Notes: generated by a model not told the origin, from the sequence alone. A stretch of 38,429 nt of DNA from a virus (IMGVR_UViG_3300002933_000025:1-38429), one strand, 5' to 3'. Counted from the stretch's first letter, positions 15,397 through 22,765 are shown. Numbers and translations: made by a program.

Positions 15397-16253
15397 TTAC
15401 CCCAACCATTGCCCCATAAGTCTACGTGTAGACGTGGGCTATAATTAAATCCACGGTCACAGCAAATGTTAGCAATGTTTACTTTGTTTGCTTCATAGGG
15501 ACTAACAATTCCACCTTGTGGCATTAAGTATACAGAGCCTTTAAAGCCATCGTGTCTAAATGCATCAACGGCGCAAACAGCTTCGTTAACGTGATCTTCT
15601 GTTTCAACTACAAACTTAAGATAAACATGTCCGTATGTTTGATAAATGTTTACAACCTTAGGTTTAATAGCATCTTCCCAAGTTTCGCCACTTGCACTTA
15701 ACTTAGCACTAACGCTAAACGTAACTTCACGTCCGGGTAATGCATCTGCCCAGTCAATTAAGTAATCCCGGAAGTCTTCGTGTAATTCCTGAGTACCGTT
15801 TGTTTCAAATGTAATATTTTTTAAGTCTGCCATACGTGGATGACTTAGTAGTTCTGCGTATGCACGTTGCCAACCTAACAATGGTTCGCCTCCGGTGATA
15901 ACTAAATGTACGTCATTGCCATTATTCTGTAACCAACAGTTGTTTGGGGTTAGTGCAAGCATTTGATCTACAAGTTCTTCAGTAGTCAATGTAGGACTAA
16001 GGTGTTTAAATGCAGGATGCCAACTAGCATAACTATCGCACCCTGTTTCGACTAAAGGTAATTCTAAGAATGTATTGTACATATGAACTACTTCAGCTAC
16101 ATCATCTGCACCTGTAGATTTCTCGCCCGGCTTGCAACCAAACCCACTACAGGTAAAGTTACATCCATAGGTTCTAAGGAATACGCTAGGTACTCCAACA
16201 AAACGTCCTTCGCCTTGTAAACTATAAAATAGTTCGCTTACTTTGATTTTCAT
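15393..16253 (-). CDS. queE: 7-carboxy-7-deazaguanine synthase (QueE)
   Basis: 286-aa radical SAM enzyme that converts 6-carboxytetrahydropterin (QueD product) to 7-carboxy-7-deazaguanine. N-terminal YSLQGEG..GVPSVFLR and TGGEPLLGW (SAM-binding GGE motif) are typical. The iron-sulfur Cys motif is unusual: C31 and C35 are spaced CxxxC, the next Cys is C40 (Cx4C instead of Cx2C), and another Cys sits at 72 in a ~40-residue insert (TGCDSYASW). I recall similar split motifs in phage QueE proteins. Coupled to downstream genes by ATGA. Confidence 0.93.
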   Translation of the reverse strand: MKIKVSELFYSLQGEGRFVGVPSVFLRTYGCNFTCSGFGCKPGEKSTGADDVAEVVHMYNTFLELPLVETGCDSYASWHPAFKHLSPTLTTEELVDQMLALTPNNCWLQNNGNDVHLVITGGEPLLGWQRAYAELLSHPRMADLKNITFETNGTQELHEDFRDYLIDWADALPGREVTFSVSAKLSASGETWEDAIKPKVVNIYQTYGHVYLKFVVETEDHVNEAVCAVDAFRHDGFKGSVYLMPQGGIVSPYEANKVNIANICCDRGFNYSPRLHVDLWGNGWGK

Positions 16254-16418
16254 TTAACCATTCCAATGCCGGATCACACCGGCTATAATAACAAAATTAG
16301 TAATAATGTATACTAACACAATCATACTACGAATACAAGCAATTAGATCTGCTTCTTTATTTGATTTGCCTGCTTTTTCGCCTAAAGCCTTTGCCCATAT
16401 GTGCCACAGTTTACGCAA
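16254..16418 (-). CDS. Small single-span membrane protein, 54 aa
   Basis: I start it at TTG 16418 (MRKLWHIWAKALGEK), overlapping the end of queD by 8 bases, because this opening resembles other phage proteins and a GTG 20 codons upstream would overlap queD by 68 bases. Charged N-terminus, one hydrophobic segment (SMIVLVYIITNFVIIAGVI) and a short basic end. Function unknown. Confidence 0.55.
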   Translation of the reverse strand: MRKLWHIWAKALGEKAGKSNKEADLIACIRSMIVLVYIITNFVIIAGVIRHWNG

Positions 16419-16926
16419 ACAAGTCCTCGCACCATTCGCGGTGTCCTTCGCGGAATGCCATATTTGATTGTGTTTCACGTACTTCTACTCTATAACACCA
16501 TAAACGATCTGCTTCTGCCTTACCCCAAAAGTCTGGTATATACACACCGTTTACATATTTGTAAAGCATATCTGCTAAACCTTCGCATCCTAGTCTAGGA
16601 AGAATAGTTAGTTTAGCCATGTTACGATGTTCTAATTCTTTATATAATTCTAATTCGGGATCATCTTCTGCTACTAATAAGGTATGATCAAACTGTGATT
16701 GTAATACGTCTTTAAGTTCTTTGAGTCCACCATAATCAGCAGCCCAGTTACGCACATCTAGGTCGTTAGTTCCAAAATAGAACTTCATACTAAACGCATA
16801 ACCGTGGATTAAGTTACAATGGCTATCAGCCTTCCATTGACGATACGCAACAGGGAAAGCATCTACGTACTCTTTAGTACTTGTCCATTTGTAAGTTACT
16901 GCTGGGTATTGAAGCATTGCTGACAT
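16411..16926 (-). CDS. queD: 6-carboxytetrahydropterin synthase (QueD)
   Basis: 171-aa T-fold enzyme that turns dihydroneopterin triphosphate (from FolE) into 6-carboxytetrahydropterin. Seen: catalytic-type Cys37 and zinc-site region HCNLIHGYAF (36-45), DYGGLKELK (64-72), FDHTLLV (79-85) and RVEVRET (146-152). In most QueD proteins the zinc site reads HGHxY; here the second His is Tyr43. It opens the queD-queE-metK operon behind its own promoter. Confidence 0.92.
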   Translation of the reverse strand: MSAMLQYPAVTYKWTSTKEYVDAFPVAYRQWKADSHCNLIHGYAFSMKFYFGTNDLDVRNWAADYGGLKELKDVLQSQFDHTLLVAEDDPELELYKELEHRNMAKLTILPRLGCEGLADMLYKYVNGVYIPDFWGKAEADRLWCYRVEVRETQSNMAFREGHREWCEDLFA

Positions 16927-16944
16927 TTAAATCTCCTATGTTAA

Positions 16945-16974
16945 ATTATAGCATAGGTTTGCGGAATTTGTAAA
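16945..16974 (-). promoter_or_regulatory. Sigma-70-like promoter of the queD-queE-metK operon
   Basis: Minus strand TTTACA (16974-16969), 18-base spacer, TATAAT (16950-16945) with extended -10 TGC. The leader is about 12 bases plus a site AGGAGAT before the ATG at 16926. Confidence 0.72.
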
Positions 16975-17007
16975 GCGGGACGAATACCAGAAAGGCCGCT
17001 ATAATAC

Positions 17008-17014
17008 TATTTAT
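17008..17014 (-). promoter_or_regulatory. Possible T4-type late promoter motif
   Basis: GATAAATA on the minus strand, overlapping the stop codon of the phosphoribosyltransferase gene and 82 bases before queD. The overlap with a stop codon weakens it. Confidence 0.25.
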
Positions 17015-17562
17015 CGAGTCCACCAATCTTCCCACGGGAATACGCACCAAATTGGATCTTCCATTTTGTTAATGTTTAGTCCAGCATAGTCTATATCTGT
17101 AAACTCGCTTGCATCGTTATTGATTAAGACAGCAGTACGCACATTTCTACCCCAAATCCCATCCCACCGTTCATTGTCAGGCAAACAACTATTCATCCAG
17201 TCTTGCTTAATCCAATTAAGCGTAGCACCGGAATCGTTAATGTCATCTACAACAAGAATCTTCTTAGCGCATAAACTATAGTCAAAGTCGGCTAATACCT
17301 TGTCGGTCTCGGGTACGTAACCAAACGCATCTTCAGCCATCCACAGGTTAGACTCTGGATTAGCATTATCGTCACGGAAACTTACTTTAAGTGTTTCCAT
17401 TGGTACGTCTAGATATTGACTCAGCATAAGTGCGGGAACTAAGCCTCCACGTGTAAGTCCGACAACATAGTCGGGACGCCAATCATCTCGGGCCATACTA
17501 CGAATAATTTCGTGTACCCAACCTTTAACTGTTGAATCTTTGTAAAATACTTTTCTAGACAT
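17011..17562 (-). CDS. Type I phosphoribosyltransferase
   Basis: 183 aa. The PRPP-binding motif is ILVVDDINDSGATL (~101-114), typical of xanthine/guanine/hypoxanthine-type phosphoribosyltransferases. An upstream loop VVGLTRGGLVPA resembles the PPi loop of these enzymes. The base it uses cannot be read from sequence; purine salvage is most likely. In this context a deazapurine base is also possible, but that is speculation. It overlaps the previous gene by 8 bases and ends the folE operon. Confidence 0.85.
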   Translation of the reverse strand: MSRKVFYKDSTVKGWVHEIIRSMARDDWRPDYVVGLTRGGLVPALMLSQYLDVPMETLKVSFRDDNANPESNLWMAEDAFGYVPETDKVLADFDYSLCAKKILVVDDINDSGATLNWIKQDWMNSCLPDNERWDGIWGRNVRTAVLINNDASEFTDIDYAGLNINKMEDPIWCVFPWEDWWTR

Positions 17563-17878
17563 AATGTTCTGCTTCTTTTAAATTGTGTGTTTGTATTTGA
17601 TCTATAAATTTTAATAGGAACATACTTGCGGTACTTGCATCTGCACCATCAAACCTAATTAAAGTTAATCCTGTACCATCTTGCATTTTATAGCTGGCTT
17701 TTGCTTTACCGTATTGTACTTGATTTGTAAAATGTTCGCGACCACGACCGTCCCACCACTTAACTCTAGTAGCAGATCCACCGATCATATTAAACCATTC
17801 GCCCATTTCGTTGGTAAGTTCACTAACCATAAAACGGATTTCGTATGCTACCTTGCATCCGGGAGGAAGTTGTTGCAT
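17555..17878 (-). CDS. Hypothetical phage protein, 107 aa
   Basis: Begins MQQLPPGCKVAYEIRFMVSE and is a compact alpha/beta protein with a conserved-looking end (GADASTASMFLLKFIDQI). I recognise the opening PPGC-VAY-IR as a recurring phage hypothetical. Its ATG overlaps the stop of the 29-aa membrane peptide (TAATG). Function unknown. Confidence 0.7.
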   Translation of the reverse strand: MQQLPPGCKVAYEIRFMVSELTNEMGEWFNMIGGSATRVKWWDGRGREHFTNQVQYGKAKASYKMQDGTGLTLIRFDGADASTASMFLLKFIDQIQTHNLKEAEHYV

Positions 17879-17967
17879 TATTTAATAATATGTCCGTGTT
17901 GATATACAATAAACGTAACCAGGATAAGGACAGTAATGACTATTGCAACTAATTCACTGAGTTTCAT
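17878..17967 (-). CDS. Membrane micropeptide, 29 aa
   Basis: Begins MKLSELVAIVITVLILVTF: one hydrophobic helix covering most of the peptide and a short polar end (YQHGHIIK). The ATG overlaps the upstream stop (ATGA) and its stop overlaps the downstream ATG (TAATG). Coupling on both sides is the main reason to accept so short a gene. Confidence 0.5.
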   Translation of the reverse strand: MKLSELVAIVITVLILVTFIVYQHGHIIK

Positions 17968-18320
17968 TCTGCGTCAGTTAAGGTTAAAACCATTTTAAGT
18001 TGAGCTTGTGCTAGTTCATACCGAGCAAGTGCATCTGCTACAGTAACGCTCTTAGCGGCAAGTTCTTTAATGCGACTTTCTTCGGCCATTTTCTTATGGC
18101 ACCAATCCAATGCACTAATAGCCGCACCGCTTAGGCTAACTTCGGCACTAGAACCAAATGCAAGCCAGTTGCTTCCGTTATAGACTTCACAATGATTGCC
18201 ATTCATGCGAATCATGCCAGTTGCTGGGTTACCACTCGGGTCAGGATAAACGTATGGAGTATTGTTGTGTCCGCTGACGTTTAGATATCCTGCGGTATTA
18301 GAATAGATATTATTGATCAT
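17964..18320 (-). CDS. Hypothetical protein, 118 aa, fibre-like N-terminus
   Basis: The N-terminal half is beta-rich with Gly, Asn and Ser (GNPATGMIRMNGNHCEVYNG), resembling small repeats in phage fibre or whisker proteins. The C-terminal half is a long helix (ALDWCHKKMAEESRIKELA) likely to oligomerise. Overlaps the upstream gene by 11 bases. A virion role is possible but not shown. Confidence 0.6.
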   Translation of the reverse strand: MINNIYSNTAGYLNVSGHNNTPYVYPDPSGNPATGMIRMNGNHCEVYNGSNWLAFGSSAEVSLSGAAISALDWCHKKMAEESRIKELAAKSVTVADALARYELAQAQLKMVLTLTDAE

Positions 18321-18543
18321 TTTCTACTTTACGTAAACGAATACTTAAATCACGCACATCAGTGACGAGTTGATTTTCAATCTTACCCACTAACTTTTGT
18401 AATCGTGAAATGCGAACGTGTGCGTACACCAATGTAGCAACTACTGCGGTAAAGGTTAGTCCCCAACCAGCAATAATACCTGCGATCCAAGTCCAAAGAC
18501 CGTTAACCTCTGAGACGACTGTTTGTAAAGATTCAACGATCAT
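18310..18543 (-). CDS. Membrane-anchored coiled-coil protein, 77 aa
   Basis: One long hydrophobic segment (~16-45, WTWIAGIIAGWGLTFTAVV) followed by a charged heptad-like helix (RLQKLVGKIENQLVTDVRD). The layout resembles small phage membrane proteins, including some holin or spanin partners, but no specific family is recognised. One base after the upstream gene. Confidence 0.6.
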   Translation of the reverse strand: MIVESLQTVVSEVNGLWTWIAGIIAGWGLTFTAVVATLVYAHVRISRLQKLVGKIENQLVTDVRDLSIRLRKVENDQ

Positions 18544-18544
18544 A

Positions 18545-18928
18545 TTATGCCTTTAAACAACTTGCTGTTACAATTTTACCCAAAGCCGCATCAAAATCTT
18601 CTTCATCGTGTATAAGATAAAGATCTGCTGGCTTAACGTCAACCCCGCCGATGCTTAATGTATTGTATGATTGTTGCGGATTAACTTGTACGATCCAGCC
18701 GCCACTGGCCTTTACTACGTTAAAATTAATTGTGGGATTTCCTATGTTCATATGTTGTGCCTGTGTATGTTGATGATTGCTAAAACTATGATGTAATCCA
18801 CTACCATTGTTGTACGGTCCTGTATTTAAAGTGTATGCCACTGGTGGTTTATCCTTTTCTATTGTGATTTTACTGGCCGCTAGCCAGTTTAGTATGCTAA
18901 TACGGAAGTTGCGGAACCATAGTTTCAT
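18545..18928 (-). CDS. Hypothetical protein, 127 aa (paralogue of the next gene)
   Basis: An amphipathic, basic N-terminus (MKLWFRNFRISILNWL), a His/Asn-rich linker (HHSFSNHQHTQAQHM) and a C-terminal domain INFNVVKASGGWIVQV ... HDEEDFDAALGKIV. The C-terminal domain is clearly related to that of the 91-aa protein next to it (FNVMPATGGTVVQI ... PDGEDISERIGQIV). Overlaps it by 4 bases. Function unknown. Confidence 0.65.
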   Translation of the reverse strand: MKLWFRNFRISILNWLAASKITIEKDKPPVAYTLNTGPYNNGSGLHHSFSNHQHTQAQHMNIGNPTINFNVVKASGGWIVQVNPQQSYNTLSIGGVDVKPADLYLIHDEEDFDAALGKIVTASCLKA

Positions 18929-19200
18929 GAACGCAGTAGTTCCATGCTAACAATTTGGCCAATGCGTTCGCTAATATCTTCACCATCAGGAATAACGTGC
19001 GTAATATGGTTATTACGATCTGTTCGACGATCATAGCTACGAATCTGTACTACAGTTCCGCCTGTAGCTGGCATAACATTAAATGACATACCTTCTACAT
19101 CAACAGATCTGGCGCTCACTGCTACATCTTGTGCTACAGTTTGACTATTATACCAGTCATCTCTAACCCACTTAACTACAATTTTCTTTAGCCATTTCAT
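18925..19200 (-). CDS. Hypothetical protein, 91 aa (paralogue of 18545-18928)
   Basis: Similar plan to its neighbour: a basic, Trp-rich N-terminal helix (MKWLKKIVVKWVRDDWYN) and a small domain with FNVMPATGGTVVQI and HVIPDGEDISERIGQIV. The shared pattern FNV-x2-A-x-GG-x-VVQ...D-ED...G-IV marks a tandem duplication. Function unknown. Confidence 0.68.
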   Translation of the reverse strand: MKWLKKIVVKWVRDDWYNSQTVAQDVAVSARSVDVEGMSFNVMPATGGTVVQIRSYDRRTDRNNHITHVIPDGEDISERIGQIVSMELLRS

Positions 19201-19211
19201 CTTGAATATTC

Positions 19212-19667
19212 CTATTGTTTCTTAATATTATATATAACTTCGTTATAAGAATAGATCTCGTTTAACAATGTATCTTTCTCAGTCGACTGATGCCACGCTT
19301 CTTCCTTGGCAAAATATGCGTTTCGATATTTTTTGTATACAGTATCAGACAACAAGCCATATTGCTTATTTTGAATAGCCTGATACAATTCAATTATATT
19401 TTCCTCAGCATTTTCTATTAGTATCGCAGGTGCTTTGAGATTCTCTAATGCAGTCTTTTCTTTTAACCATTTATCGCAATTTTTTTGTAACTCGTCCCGT
19501 GTTTTTAACGGGATATTGTCGTAGTAATGGCCCATAAACTCTTTTTTAGCAGATTCTAATAATTGTTCGCCCCGCTCTGAAAGCTGATCGTACAGGGCTT
19601 CGTTTAATAAACACAGATCGTAATCTGCAGATTCTGGCCCAACACCTAAGTGTGCTAATGGTCTCAT
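19212..19667 (-). CDS. Hypothetical protein, 151 aa
   Basis: Begins MRPLAHLGVGPESADYDLC and is almost all helical and charged, with long amphipathic runs (LQKNCDKWLKEKTALENL). Overlaps folE by 4 bases (ATGA) and so is made with it. No motif recognised. Confidence 0.62.
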   Translation of the reverse strand: MRPLAHLGVGPESADYDLCLLNEALYDQLSERGEQLLESAKKEFMGHYYDNIPLKTRDELQKNCDKWLKEKTALENLKAPAILIENAEENIIELYQAIQNKQYGLLSDTVYKKYRNAYFAKEEAWHQSTEKDTLLNEIYSYNEVIYNIKKQ

Positions 19668-20401
19668 CTTGAGTATTCCTGCTGTAGTTTAATGTTATCA
19701 AAGAACTCTTTCTTTGTATTCATATCAGTTTGGAAAGCACCGGTTAGTACAGTAGTCTGCGTTAACGAACTAGCAGCCATAATACCACGATTTTCGCAAC
19801 ATCCGTGCGTGGCCTGTATATAAACTGCTACATTTTTACTACCTGTGGCGTTGCTTATTTCTCTTGCGATGTCGTTACAGAGCTCTTCCTGTAATGTACC
19901 TCTACGAGCACACCATTGAGCAATGCGAGTATACTTGCTGAGACCAATAAGTCTATCGGCGGCAATGATCCCGATATAAGCGACACCAACAACTGGTTGA
20001 TGATGATGGCTACACATACTACGAAGCTCACTACGTACAACCAACATACCTTTGTAACCATCATCTACCTCATTTGGAAAACTTGTTGCGTCCGGAGCAG
20101 TTTCATACCGACCTGCCATGATTTCTTTAAAATACATTTTAGCTAATCGTTTAGCTGTACCTTGACTATTGGGATCATTTTCGCGATCAATTAGTAATGC
20201 ATCTAGTACCTTTTCAAATGCTTCTGTGGCTTCTTTGATTAGGATTTCTTTATCACCTTCGTGTAAGTATTCTGCAATGTTATCACCTGCCCAAAAACGT
20301 TTCTTATCACGTTTCATTCTAGCACGAATGTTATCGCCTAGGTATCCTTCTGAATACCCTTTTTCGTCCATTATATTAATTAAGTGTTCTTTTTCTGACA
20401 T
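19664..20401 (-). CDS. folE: GTP cyclohydrolase I (FolE)
   Basis: 245 aa. It converts GTP to dihydroneopterin triphosphate, the first step to 7-deazaguanines. Zinc and catalytic residues are intact: SMCSHHHQP (128-136; Cys130, His133) and HGCCENRG (199-206; Cys201), matching Cys110/His113/Cys181 of the E. coli enzyme. The segment DRLIGLSKYTRI is also typical. An N-terminal extension of ~45 residues is present. It starts a long operon ending with the phosphoribosyltransferase. No strong sigma-70 site is seen in the 57-base gap before it. Confidence 0.95.
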   Translation of the reverse strand: MSEKEHLINIMDEKGYSEGYLGDNIRARMKRDKKRFWAGDNIAEYLHEGDKEILIKEATEAFEKVLDALLIDRENDPNSQGTAKRLAKMYFKEIMAGRYETAPDATSFPNEVDDGYKGMLVVRSELRSMCSHHHQPVVGVAYIGIIAADRLIGLSKYTRIAQWCARRGTLQEELCNDIAREISNATGSKNVAVYIQATHGCCENRGIMAASSLTQTTVLTGAFQTDMNTKKEFFDNIKLQQEYSR

Positions 20402-20458
20402 TTATTTTTCCTATTTTGTGTCGTGGATGACTGTATTGTGTTATTGTATAATATCTAG

Positions 20459-21043
20459 TTATACGAAGTCAATAGTTCGTAAGTCCGGATAGTCTTGTAA
20501 TGTTGGTATAGGATCTACCGATGGTAACTTTTCTATACCTAGACGACAAGTTTCTAAGGTTGGGCAGTAGTGATATCCTTCGCCAAAGGTCTTTTGATCT
20601 TGCCAAGGACTAATACGTAGATCTCTACCATCACTACGCATTTTACTTAATTCTCGATATTCCCATTCGTTATCTAGAAGTATAGCACCACCTTTACCTA
20701 GTTGTAAAGGTTTGCCGTGACCGAAACTCAAACATTGTTTCATACCTAGGCGATACATACCTTGTTTTAATACACGGGCACTATCCCAAATGTTAGTATA
20801 TCCAAATGAATACTCGCCCTGGAAGTTCCAGTAGTCCGTTTTCATTTTGTAACGTACACCGAGTTCACGCATTAACTGTGGAATACTAATATAGGTAAAT
20901 GCTGTAAACTCTGTGTAGGTAATACAATCTAGTCTGAAACAAAGTTCGATAGCATGAGTACAACCATCTGTGACAACTGCGTAAGGAGCACCTGTAAATT
21001 CTGCTAGTGCAGATTCAAAGTCGAATAGTGTTTGAAAGCTCAT
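20459..21043 (-). CDS. Short DegT/DnrJ-like PLP aminotransferase-related protein
   Basis: 194 aa, about half the length of DegT/DnrJ/EryC1 sugar aminotransferases (~370-400). The PLP region is kept: YAVVTDGCTHAIEL (cofactor-binding loop), a WDSAR stretch near residue 87, and SFGHGKPLQLGKGGA with the candidate Schiff-base Lys111. The C-terminal domain is much reduced. It may be a minimal active enzyme or a degenerate one. It overlaps galE by ATGA, which supports a sugar-nucleotide role. Confidence 0.72.
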   Translation of the reverse strand: MSFQTLFDFESALAEFTGAPYAVVTDGCTHAIELCFRLDCITYTEFTAFTYISIPQLMRELGVRYKMKTDYWNFQGEYSFGYTNIWDSARVLKQGMYRLGMKQCLSFGHGKPLQLGKGGAILLDNEWEYRELSKMRSDGRDLRISPWQDQKTFGEGYHYCPTLETCRLGIEKLPSVDPIPTLQDYPDLRTIDFV

Positions 21044-22026
21044 TTGCTACAGTACCATTTATATGCACTATCAATGATAGTTTCAATATTACTATACTTG
21101 GGTTCCCACCCTAATTTTTCACGTGCATCTGTAGCATCGGCAACAAGCTCTGCTGGATCGCCCCAACGCTTAGGTCCGTAGTTGATAAACGGTATACCGT
21201 ATTTCTTAACAACATAATCTACGATTTCCTTATTACTTACACCTGTATTAGTACCAAGGTTAAATATACTTGCACCCACACTAGGTGTGCCGTGGAGCCA
21301 ATTCGGGAATAGATATTCAACACCTCGAACGTGGGCCTGTGCGATATCCCATACGTGTACATAGTCACGAATACAAGTACCATCGGGTGTGTCGAAGTCA
21401 TCGCCGTTGATAGTAAACGCACGATTCTGTAAACTTGCTTCTAATACTCGGGCAACAATATGAGTAGCAAAGGGTTCTTGACCTAAATCTGATGTACCTG
21501 GCATAGCACCAGCGGCATTAAAGTAACGGAAGCACATACTAGGTAGTGCATACGCACCCCAATAGTCTTGAAGAATTTCTTCAGTCATTGCTTTAGTTTT
21601 ACCATAAGGACTAATAGGATTCTTACGTGCGTATTCGGGAATAGGTAACCGCTCGGGTTCGCCATAGACACTAGCACTAGAGCTAAACATAATCAATGGC
21701 TTCTTATCGAAGTCCTTGACAAAGTTTAAGAGTTTGATTGTTTTGCTAATATTATTGTCATAGTATTCGCCGGGATCAGACATACTAGGGCTTACAAGGC
21801 TTGTGCCAGCACAATGTACAATAACATCTGGGCTATAATCGTAGATGGTAGCAAGAGCATCATCGTCGGCAAAATCAGAGATAAAGAATCCATCTAAGTC
21901 CTTTAATGTATGTTCACGTCGAACACGGTCAATAACAACAACATTATCACCATTTTGTTTAAATGCTCGCGCAACATGGCTACCAATATAACCACATCCA
22001 CCTGTTACTACAATTCTTCTCGTCAT
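21040..22026 (-). CDS. galE: UDP-glucose 4-epimerase-like enzyme
   Basis: 328-aa short-chain dehydrogenase/epimerase. NAD-binding GGCGYIGSH (9-17), SSSASVYGE, the catalytic pair in SPYGKTK (YxxxK), RYFNAAGA and GTCIRDYVHVWD are all typical of GalE. It likely interconverts UDP-glucose and UDP-galactose or the N-acetyl forms. With the DegT-like protein and the nearby glycosyltransferase it suggests a phage sugar-modification set; it also uses the NAD+ that the salvage genes could supply. Confidence 0.92.
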   Translation of the reverse strand: MTRRIVVTGGCGYIGSHVARAFKQNGDNVVVIDRVRREHTLKDLDGFFISDFADDDALATIYDYSPDVIVHCAGTSLVSPSMSDPGEYYDNNISKTIKLLNFVKDFDKKPLIMFSSSASVYGEPERLPIPEYARKNPISPYGKTKAMTEEILQDYWGAYALPSMCFRYFNAAGAMPGTSDLGQEPFATHIVARVLEASLQNRAFTINGDDFDTPDGTCIRDYVHVWDIAQAHVRGVEYLFPNWLHGTPSVGASIFNLGTNTGVSNKEIVDYVVKKYGIPFINYGPKRWGDPAELVADATDAREKLGWEPKYSNIETIIDSAYKWYCSK

Positions 22027-22028
22027 TA

Positions 22029-22427
22029 TTATGCTTTTTTGATTCTTGTTACAGAAACAGCCAACTTAGTTTCGCCTATACGTTTAGTAACTTTTTTAGG
22101 TTTTTCTTTTGTGGCTTCAACTTCTGCTAGTGCGGCCATAACATCTGCACGTAACTTGTCATCATCTACTACAAACTCTACACGACCATTGGGATAAAGT
22201 GTATGTACACTATGACTACCAACGGTAACAATAGGATCTGCATCTTTGAATTTTTCGTCTTTCTTCTTTAGAGAAGACTTAACTTTATTAAGTAACTTAA
22301 TCGCCTCATCGGCAGATAAATCACCTGCATTGATAGTGAATGTTTTACGATCGTCTTTGCTTAGTTTTTTAGCAGTATCTTTCTTTACAGGTACTGATTT
22401 ACTTTTTGCTGGTTTTTTGGTTGCCAT
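22029..22427 (-). CDS. Lys-rich hypothetical protein, 132 aa
   Basis: Begins MATKKPAKSKSVPVKKDTAKK: a disordered Lys-rich tail like that of the protein at 13563-14021. The middle (INAGDLSADEAIKLLNKV, then TVGSHSVHTLYPNGRVEF) is a small alpha/beta domain, and the C-terminus is again basic. It follows galE by 2 bases. Function unknown; DNA binding is plausible. Confidence 0.62.
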   Translation of the reverse strand: MATKKPAKSKSVPVKKDTAKKLSKDDRKTFTINAGDLSADEAIKLLNKVKSSLKKKDEKFKDADPIVTVGSHSVHTLYPNGRVEFVVDDDKLRADVMAALAEVEATKEKPKKVTKRIGETKLAVSVTRIKKA

Positions 22428-22472
22428 TTTGTTTTGTCCTTAGTTCTGTGTTTTCTTTTACTAAATCACGTG

Positions 22473-22667
22473 TTAATTTTTTATAGTATACGATGTTTGC
22501 TCGCATACTGTCAAGGTCTGCTCGAGTGTGTTTGTAGTCTTTGGGTGCTGTTCTGCTTCACATTTAAGAATCCAATCTTTGTATTGTTGTTGATTACGTG
22601 CATGACTACCATCGCAATATGGAGGATGCAATGTTTTACCGCAACCACACTCAGGCGACCCTATCAT
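22473..22667 (-). CDS. CDGSH-type iron-sulfur protein, 64 aa
   Basis: Start at ATG 22667 (MIGSPECGCGKTLHPPYC), overlapping the stop of the membrane peptide as ATGA; a longer frame upstream is out of phase with those signals. The motif C-x-C-x2-T-x3-P-x-C-D-G-S-H is perfect: Cys7, Cys9, Cys18 and His22 should bind a [2Fe-2S] cluster, as in mitoNEET-family proteins. After it comes a polar helix and a Thr/Cys-containing tail. Redox or Fe-S transfer is the family role; QueE is a possible client, which is speculation. Confidence 0.85.
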   Translation of the reverse strand: MIGSPECGCGKTLHPPYCDGSHARNQQQYKDWILKCEAEQHPKTTNTLEQTLTVCEQTSYTIKN

Positions 22668-22765
22668 TTGCAAAGTTTCTCTATAATACGTCCCACAGCA
22701 ACACATAGATACGTGCCAACAACGCAACCTATACAACTTGCTACGAACCAGAATACTTGTTCCAT
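22664..22765 (-). CDS. Membrane micropeptide, 33 aa, upstream of the CDGSH protein
   Basis: Begins MEQVFWFVASCIGCVVGTYL: one hydrophobic helix with three Cys residues, then a basic end (GRIIEKLCK). Its ATG overlaps the upstream stop (TAATG), and its own stop overlaps the CDGSH start (ATGA). The pair looks like a membrane-anchored mitoNEET split into two frames. Confidence 0.55.
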   Translation of the reverse strand: MEQVFWFVASCIGCVVGTYLCVAVGRIIEKLCK

